This document shows, piece by piece, positions 53,601 to 61,794 of a DNA stretch of 64,000 nucleotides. This DNA is from DATFJZ01 sp034660495 (lineage in GTDB: Bacteria; Desulfobacterota; Desulfobacteria; Desulfobacterales; Desulfobacteraceae). The notes below the pieces were generated by a model. The model did no database searches, had not been told where the DNA came from, and saw only the letters and a list, made by a program, of their open reading frames with translations. Location of the stretch: NCBI GenBank assembly GCA_034660495.1, contig JAYEJJ010000221.1, positions 14,147 to 78,146 of the forward strand, read 5' to 3'. Numbering within the stretch: the first letter of the stretch is position 1; every line of letters begins with the position of its first letter. A program made the position numbers and the translations under genes.

Positions 53601-55739
53601 ACCAGCGGCGGCGCTTCGGGCACCCTGTCTGGAAATGGTGTGTTGACCCTGGGGGAACTTGCCTCGGGAACCGCCATGGACGGCGCCGGTGTGTTTATGG
53701 TAAACGGCGATGACACCTTAAGCCACGGAATTACAACCCTTGCCAGTGGGTCAACTCTCTCTTTTGGCACGGGGTCCGGGGTGATCACCAGCGGTTCGGT
53801 TCTGGCAGGATCTGAGATCACCATCTCCTCGGGCACCACCCTGAACGGTGACATGAATCTTGTTAAAGACGGTGTGGAGCTCGGAACCACTATATCAGGA
53901 CCGCCCGGGTCCCTTATCCCGGGGACAACCCTGACGGCAGGCTCCATCATCGGCAAGGGATCACAGATCAACAACACCATGGTCACCACAGGAGGGGTCA
54001 GTGCCGAGCTGACCGCCAGGATTACAGCCGGTACCTATAGCGATATGGATGCCCTGGCAGAAGAGATAGAAACCCAGCTGGAAAAGGAGAGCGCCAATAA
54101 TATCGACTATGCCGTCTCCTATGATGGGGAGACCAGCCGGTTCAATATCCGGGAGAACGGGTCAACCCTCGATGGATTTGACATGCTCTGGAAAACAGGC
54201 AGCCACGCAGGTACCAGTGTCGGTGACATCCTTGGGTTTTACACCATTGATGACACGGTTGAATACCCGGAAAGTGACAATGCGCCGGTGAGAAGCGCCA
54301 TCACCATAGATGACTCCAATGATATCCTGGATTTTGAGGAGATTGACGGTTCCGGCACTGCCAGCGGCACCTTGTCGGCATTCATATCCCACGGGACCTA
54401 TACCTCCATGGATGACCTGACAAGTGAGATCGAGTCAAGCATGGAGGCGGTCTCTGCCGGGACCATTGATTATGATGTCTCCTATGACAATGCAGGAACG
54501 CCTCCGGGATTTGTGATTCAGGGGAATGCCGGCGGTGGGAATGAGCTGCTTCTCTTCAATGACCGGCCTGTCAACTCCATTGGCGATACCCTGGGGTTTG
54601 AAACGGCAAAGTCCGGATATACCGGGTACAAAAGCGATGAAGCCCCGGCGCTTATCACTTTCGGCTCAGACAACAATGCGGTTGATTTTGCTGAAACCGG
54701 TGTGGACGGTGTTGTGTCAGACCCCGTTAGTTTTGACATTCCAGAGGGACCTTACACCTCCCTGGATGATGTGGCCCAGTCCATGGAAGCAGGGCTGAAG
54801 CAGGCCTCCCCCAACAATGTGGTCTATGAAGTGGCCTATGATTACGGTGAGGGAAAATTCACCGTCAAGGGCAGCAGTGAAGCGATCACCTCATTTTCCC
54901 TGTTGTGGCATTCAGGAGAGAATGGTGATAAAAGTGCCGCCTCTCTGCTGGGATTTGACATAAATTCCGATGATGTTATGGTGTTTTCAGAAAGTGATGA
55001 GGATATTGTCAATATTAATATTGATACAACCAACAACAAGATAGATTTCCAGGAGATCACAGCCGATGAAGAGGGCAATGAGCATACCATTAACCTGACC
55101 GCCTCGGTTGAATCGGGGAACTACACTTCCCACAACGATCTGGCATCTGCCGTGGAAAACGCCATGGAAAAGAGATCCCTGGAAAAGGGGAACCGGATCG
55201 ACTACTCTGTCTCCTATGACGGGTATACAAAAAAGTTTACCATAAAAGAGGCAGGTACTGAGCTTGACGGATTTGGTCTAACCTGGGGGACAGGCGATAA
55301 CCGTCCCGTCCTTGAGGGGGGCACAGGGGAAACCATTGGGGAGATCCTCGGGTTTGACGCATATGATGATATGGACACCCCGGTTGAAAGTTCAGAAACG
55401 GTTGAGTGGAGTATATTTAACACCCTGCTGGATTTTAAAACCCACCTGGAAGAGAATGATCCCGACGGCATTGAAAGAATCCTTAACCGGCTTGAAACCC
55501 ATTTTGACAAGACAACGTCGCATATTGTTAATACCGGCATGCGCTACAGCCGCCTGGATGTGCGGGAGCGGTTGACCACAGAGGTGAATTTAAGCTTGAC
55601 AGAACGGCGCTCAATGATAGAAGATGCAGATCTGATAAAGGCTGTAATGGATCTCAAGGCTGTGGAAAATGCGTATAAGGCCTCGCTGAGTTCCACGTCA
55701 AAGGTGATCAACATCAGCCTGGTGGATTACCTGAGGTAA
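50652..55739 (+). CDS. flgL: Hook-filament junction protein FlgL (HAP3), giant, with hexapeptide-repeat insert
   Basis: 1695 residues from ATG 50652 (GAGG upstream); E. coli FlgL has 317. Flagellin-like N-terminus (ANEVVSSEKQINSMSDDPVG) and C-terminus (AVMDLKAVENAYKASLSSTS) are intact. Between them: a module of about 110 residues (about 180-320), about 670 residues of six-residue repeats (IGSGTV, LGAGTV; about 444-1114), and then four more copies of the 110-residue module (IDYSVSYDGYTKKFTIKEAG, LLGFD endings). The hexapeptide pattern is that of left-handed beta-helices. Ends the flgN-flgK-flgL unit. Confidence 0.93.
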   Translation: MRVPNITLYDTSRYQLGKLTSRLKDANEVVSSEKQINSMSDDPVGLTQVVALKTSVKNLEQIERNVQMGKTWLTCSEDALDSINTLILNARAEASRLVNASATADERKDAVQRIDNILEQIVSLGNTKVGGSYIFSGTDSDTQPFVYHKDTIPPHVSYEGDSSAFSIKTDSDTEVEVGSSGSRVFKDDEVVINSTNNTIVFKEDNGHGTASERTMTAVVPDGEYTPEKLETLVRNALNQASGESGYGVTYDVNYDADEEKFSIQSDGSYSGYVRTAFLWDTGDEPYLNGYNTSSGIDPDDLEIDLKNRSALTIGTPEPAGSDPVKLIWDGEGNWIVENNPGYVMPAKVEGTHYGVDLDLTESGVADISVKLDHPVEKAGDYIEFDIIPEKGDHSIGHEIGFPDNNVITTTPVSDRSAAFVTDIEITAGVNDYIDFKERMSDSIIAAGTVLDADYEITGDTAVSSGTIAAGSVLGSGSTIVSGTTLGAGTVIGSGITLSPDIELARDVTQVSSGTLISGSLLAAGTVLGSGTVLGMGTTIGSGTVVGSGTVLTADVILGAAVAGADGGTMTSGSVLTSGTVLGAGTVIASGTTIGSGTLLTGDFLVDSDITAAMGGVLSANSFVASGSTLVSGTVLASDESISIAASGVSGTVTGDGTSTLAQLAMGSPPLGAAGSYTVVSGGDTLSHGITTLASGSILAFGTSSGLVAAGSSFTGTSVTTASGSALDTAMTLQGGDMGLTADTTVMAGTTLASGTTLSSGSVVDNKGITNSDAVVTLNGNMTLKGTTTLNGAAANNELTGNVALRAGTTLGAGSTLISGSSVDNQAVTINNGIVLTSDMAVTGSTGVSPGTDMTVLPGTVIAKDSILEQGSVVNSDLPIDADQTIAAGTVFPADFGITSDITVTSGVLASGTLFEAGSVIRAGTVLGAGSVIGAGETLTSDVQAASDIRIINSGTLNVGSFLSSGSTLVSGTVLGIGEQIDFVTSGGASGTLSGNGVLTLGELASGTAMDGAGVFMVNGDDTLSHGITTLASGSTLSFGTGSGVITSGSVLAGSEITISSGTTLNGDMNLVKDGVELGTTISGPPGSLIPGTTLTAGSIIGKGSQINNTMVTTGGVSAELTARITAGTYSDMDALAEEIETQLEKESANNIDYAVSYDGETSRFNIRENGSTLDGFDMLWKTGSHAGTSVGDILGFYTIDDTVEYPESDNAPVRSAITIDDSNDILDFEEIDGSGTASGTLSAFISHGTYTSMDDLTSEIESSMEAVSAGTIDYDVSYDNAGTPPGFVIQGNAGGGNELLLFNDRPVNSIGDTLGFETAKSGYTGYKSDEAPALITFGSDNNAVDFAETGVDGVVSDPVSFDIPEGPYTSLDDVAQSMEAGLKQASPNNVVYEVAYDYGEGKFTVKGSSEAITSFSLLWHSGENGDKSAASLLGFDINSDDVMVFSESDEDIVNINIDTTNNKIDFQEITADEEGNEHTINLTASVESGNYTSHNDLASAVENAMEKRSLEKGNRIDYSVSYDGYTKKFTIKEAGTELDGFGLTWGTGDNRPVLEGGTGETIGEILGFDAYDDMDTPVESSETVEWSIFNTLLDFKTHLEENDPDGIERILNRLETHFDKTTSHIVNTGMRYSRLDVRERLTTEVNLSLTERRSMIEDADLIKAVMDLKAVENAYKASLSSTSKVINISLVDYLR
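51985..53995 (+). repeat. Coding hexapeptide-repeat region in flgL with internal duplication
   Basis: About 2 kb of imperfect 18-bp units coding (V/I/L)-(L/I)-G-(S/A)-G-T. A longer unit occurs twice about 1.0 kb apart (around 52500-53000 and 53515-53995), each with GSTLVSGTVL and DTLSHGITTLASGS. The frame is open throughout. Confidence 0.85.
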
Positions 55740-55975
55740 GGGATCTGGAAGAAAATAATATACTTATATTGCGCAGGCCAATTTGTATGATCGGGTTGTT
55801 CGTCTTCAAGTCGCGGTAATGGGAGCATATTGAAATATGTTCCATTGGCGCAACGCAGGAGACGGGCAAAAAGACAAGCAAGATGCGTGGATAATTGTAT
55901 GATCAAGGCCATTTGTTATGACATGGCAGGGGGCAGGTCGTTCTGCTCGGGCCATGGAGGTACAGGGAAAATGCA

Positions 55976-56218
55976 ATGCTGGTTTTAACCCGGAGGGCGG
56001 AAGAGAAGATAAAAATAGGGGAAAATACCGTTGTCAGCATCCTTGAAGTGGACGGCGGCACGGTAAAGATCGGGATTGACGCCCCAAAAGAGGTGACCAT
56101 CCTGAGAATGGAAGTGGTGGAGCAGATTCAAAAGCAGAATATTGAGTCATCAAAAAGAGATGTCGCAACCATAAACAGTGCGGCAGAACTGCTGAAAAAG
56201 AGATTTTCAGGGGAGTAA
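55976..56218 (+). CDS. csrA: Carbon storage regulator CsrA
   Basis: 80 residues. MLVLTRRAEEKIKIGENTVV and IGIDAPKEVTILRMEVVEQI are the CsrA RNA-binding sequences. It represses translation, in flagellar systems mainly of flagellin. fliW follows after 3 bases; the FliW protein binds and inhibits CsrA. The tail beyond residue 55 is longer than in E. coli CsrA (61). Confidence 0.95.
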   Translation: MLVLTRRAEEKIKIGENTVVSILEVDGGTVKIGIDAPKEVTILRMEVVEQIQKQNIESSKRDVATINSAAELLKKRFSGE

Positions 56219-56221
56219 ACG

Positions 56222-56662
56222 GTGAAAATAGATACGAGAAAATTTGGAACAATTGAGATCGACAGCAATAAAATTTTGACCATGCCTGAATGTCTTCCCG
56301 GCTTTCCGGGATTTACAAGATTTGCCCTGCTGGAGGACCCCAAATCGGCCCCTTTCTGCTGGTTTCAGTCCACAGAAGATCCAAGCCTTGCCCTGGTGAT
56401 CATGAGCCCGTTTCTGTTCAAGCCGGATTACCGGTTTAACCTTGATAACGTGATTAATGCAAGAAACTGGTCAGGGGTAAAAGAAGAGAACCTTATCATC
56501 TATGTGGTGGTGAACATATCGGAAAGAGAAGAGAAAAAAAATAGTATCACAGCAAACCTTCTGGGCCCGCTGGTGATCAATTCCGAAAACAATGAAGCCG
56601 TTCAGGTGGTGCTGTCAGACACAAATTATTCCCACCAGCACAATGTTTTGGACGGGGCTTGA
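56222..56662 (+). CDS. fliW: Flagellar assembly factor FliW
   Basis: 146 residues, normal. FGTIEIDSNKILTMPECLPG at the N-terminus and ITANLLGPLVINSENNEAVQ near the end are typical. FliW antagonises CsrA and binds flagellin, linking flagellin synthesis to its export. GTG start with AGGGGAG upstream. Adjacent to csrA as in many bacteria. Confidence 0.95.
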   Translation: MKIDTRKFGTIEIDSNKILTMPECLPGFPGFTRFALLEDPKSAPFCWFQSTEDPSLALVIMSPFLFKPDYRFNLDNVINARNWSGVKEENLIIYVVVNISEREEKKNSITANLLGPLVINSENNEAVQVVLSDTNYSHQHNVLDGA

Positions 56663-56909
56663 ATTTAATTTCCCGCCTTAAATCCCATACAGCTTCCACA
56701 TGACCTGCCATTGCAGCTTACACATGAACGATGGACCGGTTTTATGTATCATACCAATTGCCGCCTTGGGTGACTGGTTTTATAAGAGACAGTTGTCACA
56801 AAAAGCCAGCGCAGTAAGCCAGCACAGTTGATTCTGGGCGGCAATGAGTCAATGAGTCCTGTCTGGTCCGTCGTCTGTTCTGACGGGTCTTATATCTTCT
56901 CATCAAGTC

Positions 56910-57341
56910 TTATATTTTCTGATCAAAGAGAAGCCCTGTCAGCTCTTCCATTTTTTCCTTTATTTCGAGCAGTTCCTCTGCTGGAATCTGCTTGACAAGC
57001 TCATCGGTTTTTCTGTTTTTAATCTCCACAACGACCTGATGGTTGAACTCCTCCTTGACAATGAACCCAAGGTTGGTCTGGAGATCGTCCATGTATTCGT
57101 TGAGCTCTTCTGCGATTTCCTCCAGGGCCTGGTTTGTTGCGCTTTTTTCCTGGGTTTTTGCAGCCGTTTCCAGGGGTGTTGCGGCCTTTTTCTGATTTTT
57201 TGTCGGGTCGGTCTGCTCACCCCGGTTTACTTTTACAGGGGCGGGTTCCCTGACACCCTTTATCGGATTTGCTGCAGCCGTGTCACTCTGAACAGCGTCC
57301 TGGCGGGGTATTGTGCCGGTGTTTACGTTGTTTATGTTCAT
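56910..57341 (-). CDS. flaG: FlaG family protein
   Basis: 143 residues. The C-terminal FlaG domain is recognisable (QTNLGFIVKEEFNHQVVVEI, then LVKQIPAEELLEIKEKMEEL). The N-terminal half is Ala/Pro/Lys-rich linker. FlaG influences filament length in other bacteria. Last gene of the fliD-fliS-fliT-flaG unit. Confidence 0.88.
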   Translation of the reverse strand: MNINNVNTGTIPRQDAVQSDTAAANPIKGVREPAPVKVNRGEQTDPTKNQKKAATPLETAAKTQEKSATNQALEEIAEELNEYMDDLQTNLGFIVKEEFNHQVVVEIKNRKTDELVKQIPAEELLEIKEKMEELTGLLFDQKI

Positions 57342-57361
57342 TTTTTATATCTCCCTTATGT

Positions 57362-57805
57362 TTATCCCGTCAAATTCATAACCGTTGCCCTGCTTCCAGC
57401 CGATCCTGAATAAGGACGGTAGGAGATGATGACCTGTTTCCCTCTGGATACATTTTTCATGCTGAGTTTTAACATTTTCTTTTGAAAAAGGACTTTTTCC
57501 TTTAACACTCTGTTTTTTTCAAGTATGCCATTAATCCTGTTTTTGCAGGCCAACAGGGTCGCTTCAGCGTTGTCTGGTTCGTTTATACCGGGTTTGGCGT
57601 ACACCTGTTCACCTTGTGATTCAGCAGTGCTTTTGCCAAGGATAATGGTGACATATTGTCCAAGCAGGTCAATTTTTTTTTCTCTTTGCTCTGACTGAGC
57701 TTCAAGGTTCGGCAGCAGTTCATTGTCAAAGGAGGAGATCTGATCATCGTGGAGGGTTTCCAGATCGTCAATAAGAGCAATGGTCTGTGTTAAAAGTTTA
57801 TCCAT
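57362..57805 (-). CDS. FliT/FlgN-like flagellar chaperone
   Basis: 147 residues, mainly helical (DLETLHDDQISSFDNELLPN; RINGILEKNRVLKEKVLFQK), ending RGKQVIISYRPYSG, as in FliT/FlgN-family proteins. The gene lies 20 bases after fliS, where FliT, the FliD chaperone, is expected. Named by position; sequence similarity alone is weak. Confidence 0.65.
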   Translation of the reverse strand: MDKLLTQTIALIDDLETLHDDQISSFDNELLPNLEAQSEQREKKIDLLGQYVTIILGKSTAESQGEQVYAKPGINEPDNAEATLLACKNRINGILEKNRVLKEKVLFQKKMLKLSMKNVSRGKQVIISYRPYSGSAGSRATVMNLTG

Positions 57806-57825
57806 GTCTTTCTCTTTTTTCTTGA

Positions 57826-58338
57826 TTAAACTGCAATGGAGCCAAAGGAGGATTTACCGCCTGTATAGCCGCCGTATCCTCCAGGCCTGGCTGCTGCCGG
57901 TTTCTGTTGTTTGGAATTGCCAGGGGCTGGGTTTTTCCTGGTGTTCTCTGCACGTTTTGGGTGCTTCTTTCCCATAACATCGGTTTCCCAGATTTTTTTC
58001 AATTGTGTGATATACCTCTCCGTCCGATCAAGGATTTCCAGGCTGTTGGTCAGGGCGACCTTGGGAAGTTCGCTTAAAATAGCCGTGTAAAGCCCCCTTA
58101 AAAATTCGGTGCCTTCATCCTCCATTAAGGGATCAAGGGAGCTGTTCAGTTCTGAAACAATGGCAATAACCCTGCCGATGTTCTCCCCCCGTTTGGCAAT
58201 ATTGTTTTCCTTGATCCCCTGCCGGGCAAGCTCAAGACGATCCAGTGCGCCTTTGTACAGCATAAGGATCAGCTGTTCCGGGGTCATGCCGTCATAATGG
58301 GTGTTCAAGTATTGATTAACTCCAGCAGGTACTGCCAT
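57826..58338 (-). CDS. fliS: Flagellin export chaperone FliS
   Basis: 170 residues, somewhat longer than the usual 125-135. N-terminal motif NQYLNTHYDGMTPEQLILML, then LYKGALDRLELARQG, is diagnostic. The extra length is a basic Pro/Gly-rich C-terminal tail (residues about 130-170). FliS binds flagellin in the cytosol, although no flagellin gene is in the window. Confidence 0.93.
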   Translation of the reverse strand: MAVPAGVNQYLNTHYDGMTPEQLILMLYKGALDRLELARQGIKENNIAKRGENIGRVIAIVSELNSSLDPLMEDEGTEFLRGLYTAILSELPKVALTNSLEILDRTERYITQLKKIWETDVMGKKHPKRAENTRKNPAPGNSKQQKPAAARPGGYGGYTGGKSSFGSIAV

Positions 58339-58669
58339 TAAAACCTCCTTGGTGAGCGGGTTGCCGCTGTTGCTTCATGATGGGTTGCTATCAGAAATTT
58401 GCCGGTTTTAGCGCCAGCATTTTGTTTTTAATCTCTTTTGTTTTTAATCTCTTTTGGGTATTGATCAGAGACGTGGTGCTGTATTTGCCCGGTTTGCTGT
58501 TAAAGTTCATCCTTTTCATAGTAATCGATGCTGTAACCAAACCCTGTCTCAGTTCTCCTTCCAGGTAATGTATCGGCAGGGGCACCATTCTACTTTAAAA
58601 AAAACATAACACAAAAGGGCAGGGGATGTCCATTATTTTAAAGTCCATCTGTATTTGGGCAGCATCCTC
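58339..58669. other. fliD-fliS intergenic region
   Basis: 331 bp. A 17-bp direct repeat (GTTTTTAATCTCTTTTG) is tandem at 58424-58457. A possible 65-codon reading frame on the minus strand (58391-58588) has no ribosome site or family likeness. I see no promoter. Confidence 0.45.
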
Positions 58670-60355
58670 TTAACTGTTATTTGCATTGTTGAAAGCATCG
58701 ATCATGGAGGTCAAGTAATCTGCCTCGGAGTTGAGCTGGTTGATGTAAATGTCAAGCTTTGCAAATTCTTGCGTCATGATGTCATAGCGCTTGTCCAAAC
58801 GGTCTGTAGCTGTTTCAATATCTTCAGTCAGACGTTCGATTTTTTTTTCATCTGTACTGATCTCAGTTGTGACGGTTCCGCTGGTGCTGATCATGGTGGT
58901 GATACCGTCGTTTATGGTATCCCCCAGCCCCTTGACATTGTTGTCTTCATCTCCGATGAACATCTGTTTGACCCCTTCAGGATCTGCAGCCAGGGCCTGG
59001 TCCAGGGTGTTTTCATCCAGGGAGATGGTGCCGTCTTTTTCGATCTCCATGCCCAGGTCAAAAAGACTTGAATATTGGGACTGTGTTGTCACCCTTGTAC
59101 TCATGAGGGAGTGGAGGCTTGAGATCATCTTTTTGACAGTGTAGTTCTCTTCAAGAACAGAGATGTCTGCGGATTCGGAGTCCTCGTTTGATGTTGTTTC
59201 GGTTCCCTTGATGCCGCTTAACAGGGAATTAAACCCTTCTACCATGCCCTGAATATGCTCTTTAACACTCTCCATGTCGTGCTGGACCGTCACCGTGGCT
59301 TCGCCTGTCTTTTTCAGGTTCAGGGTGGCGCCGGAAATAACATCGTCGATACCGTCATTGGACTGACGCTGGTAATCAATGCCGTTGACTGTGAACAGGG
59401 CGTTAAGGGATTCACCGTCCTTCCCGGTCACCTCGGTCATGGGGAGGTTTTGGATGGTTATTCTGTTCTCTTCTCCTGTGGCCTTTGCGGTAATGGTCAG
59501 TTTGTAGGGGGTTTCTTCACTTCCATCGTCTATTACGGCTGCTGTGGCACCGGCGTTGCCCGATGCGTTGTTGATGGCATCGGCTGTTTCCGCATAGGTG
59601 GTGCCCGGGGCCAGGCTTATAAATGTCGGCGCATTGGATTCTGTGTTGCCCAGTGCGATGGCTGTATCGCTTTTAACAAAATCAAACCCTTCCACGGCCA
59701 CCTGGCTTTCTGCACTGTTTCCCCCGATTGCCGAACTGATGCGGATATAGTAATTGCCGCTGCTGTTTTTTGCAACGCTGGCTGTAACGATCTGCTCCCC
59801 GTCACTGTCCAGGTTGCTGGCGGACGTGTTCACGGCCTCTGCAATTTCGGAAAGGCTCATTTCACCATCCAGGTTGATATTGATATCTGTCTGGGCGCCC
59901 GCCGCCCCGGACTTGATGGTCATGGTGCCGGCACCGGGGTCAAAGGCGGTGACCGCACTGGTGATGGATGTGTCCGGTTCCGGGTAGATCACGGCACTTT
60001 TGCTGGAAACCCCTACAGACTGCCAGGAGTTGGCCCTGGCCTTCTGTTTGACCTCCAGGCTGGTGGAAGATTCTGCCACGCCGTTGTCAACCCGGCCGGA
60101 AAGTATCTCCTCATCCGACACCTTGAATTTGTTGTTGAGAAAATCCGACTCCAAAGAGAGGGAGAGGGCATCGGACTTAATGGCAAAAAGCCTGGCCTTT
60201 ACACTGTTAAAGGCATTTACCTCTTTTTGCAGCTCTGTTTTTTCGTTCTCTTTTCTCGTGATGGGGGCTTTTTCAACATCCTTGAGCTGGTCAAGTATGT
60301 TTTGAAGCTCCAGCCCGGACCCAAGCCCGAGACTTGAAATCGATCCTGTAGCCAT
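58670..60355 (-). CDS. fliD: Filament cap protein FliD (HAP2)
   Basis: 561 residues, normal (unlike the enlarged FlgK and FlgL). N-terminus MATGSISSLGLGSGLELQNI and C-terminal coiled coil LDKRYDIMTQEFAKLDIYIN, then QLNSEADYLTSMIDA. ATG 60355 is preferred over the TTG at 60400 because the family begins here. It caps the filament and folds flagellin. First gene of the minus-strand unit; fliS lies 331 bp downstream. Confidence 0.95.
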   Translation of the reverse strand: MATGSISSLGLGSGLELQNILDQLKDVEKAPITRKENEKTELQKEVNAFNSVKARLFAIKSDALSLSLESDFLNNKFKVSDEEILSGRVDNGVAESSTSLEVKQKARANSWQSVGVSSKSAVIYPEPDTSITSAVTAFDPGAGTMTIKSGAAGAQTDININLDGEMSLSEIAEAVNTSASNLDSDGEQIVTASVAKNSSGNYYIRISSAIGGNSAESQVAVEGFDFVKSDTAIALGNTESNAPTFISLAPGTTYAETADAINNASGNAGATAAVIDDGSEETPYKLTITAKATGEENRITIQNLPMTEVTGKDGESLNALFTVNGIDYQRQSNDGIDDVISGATLNLKKTGEATVTVQHDMESVKEHIQGMVEGFNSLLSGIKGTETTSNEDSESADISVLEENYTVKKMISSLHSLMSTRVTTQSQYSSLFDLGMEIEKDGTISLDENTLDQALAADPEGVKQMFIGDEDNNVKGLGDTINDGITTMISTSGTVTTEISTDEKKIERLTEDIETATDRLDKRYDIMTQEFAKLDIYINQLNSEADYLTSMIDAFNNANNS

Positions 60356-60500
60356 GGTGTATGTCCTCTTTACTGGTTCCAGGGGAATATTCAACAGCAA
60401 CGAAATGCTGGTTTGTCTTCCCGGTTAATTCCCCCTGTGATGTAAAAATAGATGGGGTTCTCTCACCCTTAAATATCGGTCACATCGATAAAAAACTGAA

Positions 60501-60515
60501 GCAAAAAATGCGCCG
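60501..60515 (-). promoter_or_regulatory. Possible sigma-54 promoter for fliD
   Basis: On the minus strand, CGGCGC-ATTTT-TTGCT has GG and GC at -24/-12 spacing, about 145 bp before fliD. The match is weaker than the four plus-strand sites; no good sigma-28 box was found instead. Confidence 0.4.
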
Positions 60516-60694
60516 GCCTGATCAAGCCATCTTCATCAGGTCCGCTAAAAAGGATGTCTTTTGTTGCAGATGCTGCTGGGGGGTAAAAAACACCGCCCCG
60601 GCAGAATATGCCGGACATGGTTGTTCATTTCTCACCATAAAGTCTTGATGACTGTGGTGCCCCCATGTCGTCCCACCATGCTCTGCATTTTTTA

Positions 60695-60720
60695 TTGACA
60701 ATGGTATAAAATGGGATAAT
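60695..60720 (+). promoter_or_regulatory. Sigma-70-like promoter of the toxin-antitoxin remnant
   Basis: TTGACA (60695-60700) with GATAAT (60715-60720, 14-base spacer) or AATAAT (60718, 17-base spacer) in AT-rich sequence upstream of the small reading frame at 60758. Confidence 0.4.
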
Positions 60721-60757
60721 AATGATATTATATCTCAACAAGAAGTGGAGGGTAATC

Positions 60758-60850
60758 ATGGAAATACAACGAATGGCCCATGCACAAATATCCATTCCTG
60801 CTGACAGCCTGGAGCTGATAACAGCTCTTGTTGTCAAGCTGGGAGGGTAG
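60758..60850 (+). CDS. Small reading frame of 30 residues before the antitoxin gene
   Basis: ATG 60758 has a strong GTGGAGGG site. The product (MEIQRMAHAQISIPADSLEL, then ITALVVKLGG) is not recognised. It ends 3 bases before the antitoxin start, so it may be a leader or a coupled peptide. Confidence 0.4.
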   Translation: MEIQRMAHAQISIPADSLELITALVVKLGG

Positions 60851-60853
60851 GTA

Positions 60854-61189
60854 TTGAACGATTTTTATCCTGATTTATCCTGCGATCCGGCGTCTGAGAT
60901 CAGGCGGGGAGGGAAAATGCTAAAAGAACTTCGCCATCGGGCAGATCTCACACAGAAAGAAGTAGCAAGCGTCCTTGGAATACCCCAGAGCCATATTTCA
61001 GAATTTGAGAGGGATAAACGCAATATCCCCTATAAACATGCCCAAAAGCTTGCTGCATTATTGCATACAATTCCGAGTCATTTCATGAAGCCGAATAATG
61101 AAACCTGTGAGGCGATGGCTGAGCTGGGAGAAGGTAAAGGACAGCGTTTCGTATCCGCAGAAAAATTGTTCGAGGGCCTGGGAATATAG
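60854..61189 (+). CDS. XRE-family antitoxin of a YafQ/RelE-type pair
   Basis: 111 residues. Helix-turn-helix at about 28-75 (LTQKEVASVLGIPQSHISEF). The C-terminus (EAMAELGEGKGQRFVSAEKL, FEGLGI) resembles the toxin-binding tails of RelB/DinJ-type antitoxins. TTG start at 60854 follows GGGAGGG; an ATG at 60918 is an alternative. It ends 3 bases before the broken toxin gene. Confidence 0.75.
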   Translation: MNDFYPDLSCDPASEIRRGGKMLKELRHRADLTQKEVASVLGIPQSHISEFERDKRNIPYKHAQKLAALLHTIPSHFMKPNNETCEAMAELGEGKGQRFVSAEKLFEGLGI

Positions 61190-61192
61190 TGC

Positions 61193-61469
61193 ATGCTGAC
61201 ACCGGTAGAGTCATCAAAATTTAGCAAAGATGTAAAGCGGATGAAAAAACGAGGCAAAGACATGGAGAAGCTAAAATCTCTGGTGACTCTTTTGATCGAT
61301 GAGGACGGACCCCCTGCCTGAAACTTATCATGCCCATCCGCTAAAGGGCAATTGGCTGCCGTTTTGGGATGCACATATAGAGCCCGACTGGCTTCTCATT
61401 TACAGTCAGCAAGAAGGAGAGCTTCTTTTGGCAAGAACCGGAACCCATGCCGATATATTTGCTTCATAA
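61193..61469 (+). pseudogene. YafQ/RelE-family toxin with one-base frameshift
   Basis: The frame starts MLTPVESSKFSKDVKRMKKR and stops after EDGPPA. Removing one C from the run of five at 61310-61314 restores PLPETYHAHPLKGNW, HIEPDWLLIYSQQEGEL and LLARTGTHADIFAS up to the stop at 61467, giving 91 residues, the normal YafQ length. The catalytic-type histidines are kept, so the change looks recent or is a sequencing error. Confidence 0.8.
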
Positions 61470-61471
61470 GC

Positions 61472-61794
61472 AGATTTGAGCTTTATGACCTGAACCGGTT
61501 CTCGGATGATCAGATAAAGGGGACGATCCTCAATCGGATTGCCCTGCTGCTGCTCAAGTACATTTTCTCACCAGAGCTGCGGCACAAGTTGCCGAAAATT
61601 TTTATTCCCTGTTGCGGACGCTGATGGAAAAGGAAACCGGGCTGCAGTATCTGGAGACAGTGATCCGGTACCTGGCATCGGTGCTGGATGAGTTGTCATT
61701 GAAAGAAATAAAGGAGATGGCCGAGCAGGCCATCTCCAAAGATACGGGAGGAGATGATAGGCGAGGTGGAAAGTTTAAAAAAAATGAAGTAAAA
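61472..61794 (+). pseudogene. Rpn/PD-(D/E)XK family nuclease remnant
   Basis: RFELYDLNRFSDDQIKGTIL, then NRIALLLLKYIFSPELRHKL in one frame, continuing in another frame as LLRTLMEKETGLQYLETVIR and LDELSLKEIKEMAEQAISKD. This is the middle part of Rpn recombination-promoting nuclease/transposase-like proteins. The N-terminal catalytic half is missing, a frameshift lies near 61590-61612, and a MITE replaces the C-terminus. Confidence 0.7.

Noticed and set aside
58391..58588. 65-codon open frame between fliD and fliS
   Set aside because: No ribosome site, contains a simple direct repeat, no recognised family.
59255..60337. 360-codon open frame opposite fliD
   Set aside because: Antisense shadow of fliD, which has clear family signatures; the antisense product is Cys/Gly-rich with no recognisable domain.
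60473..60490. Sigma-28 promoter for fliD on the minus strand
   Set aside because: ACCGATAT resembles the -10 box but no -35 match is found at the right distance.
61352..61624. 90-codon open frame starting MAAVLGCTYR
   Set aside because: The first part is the toxin gene read in the wrong frame and the second part belongs to the Rpn remnant; it is not one gene.
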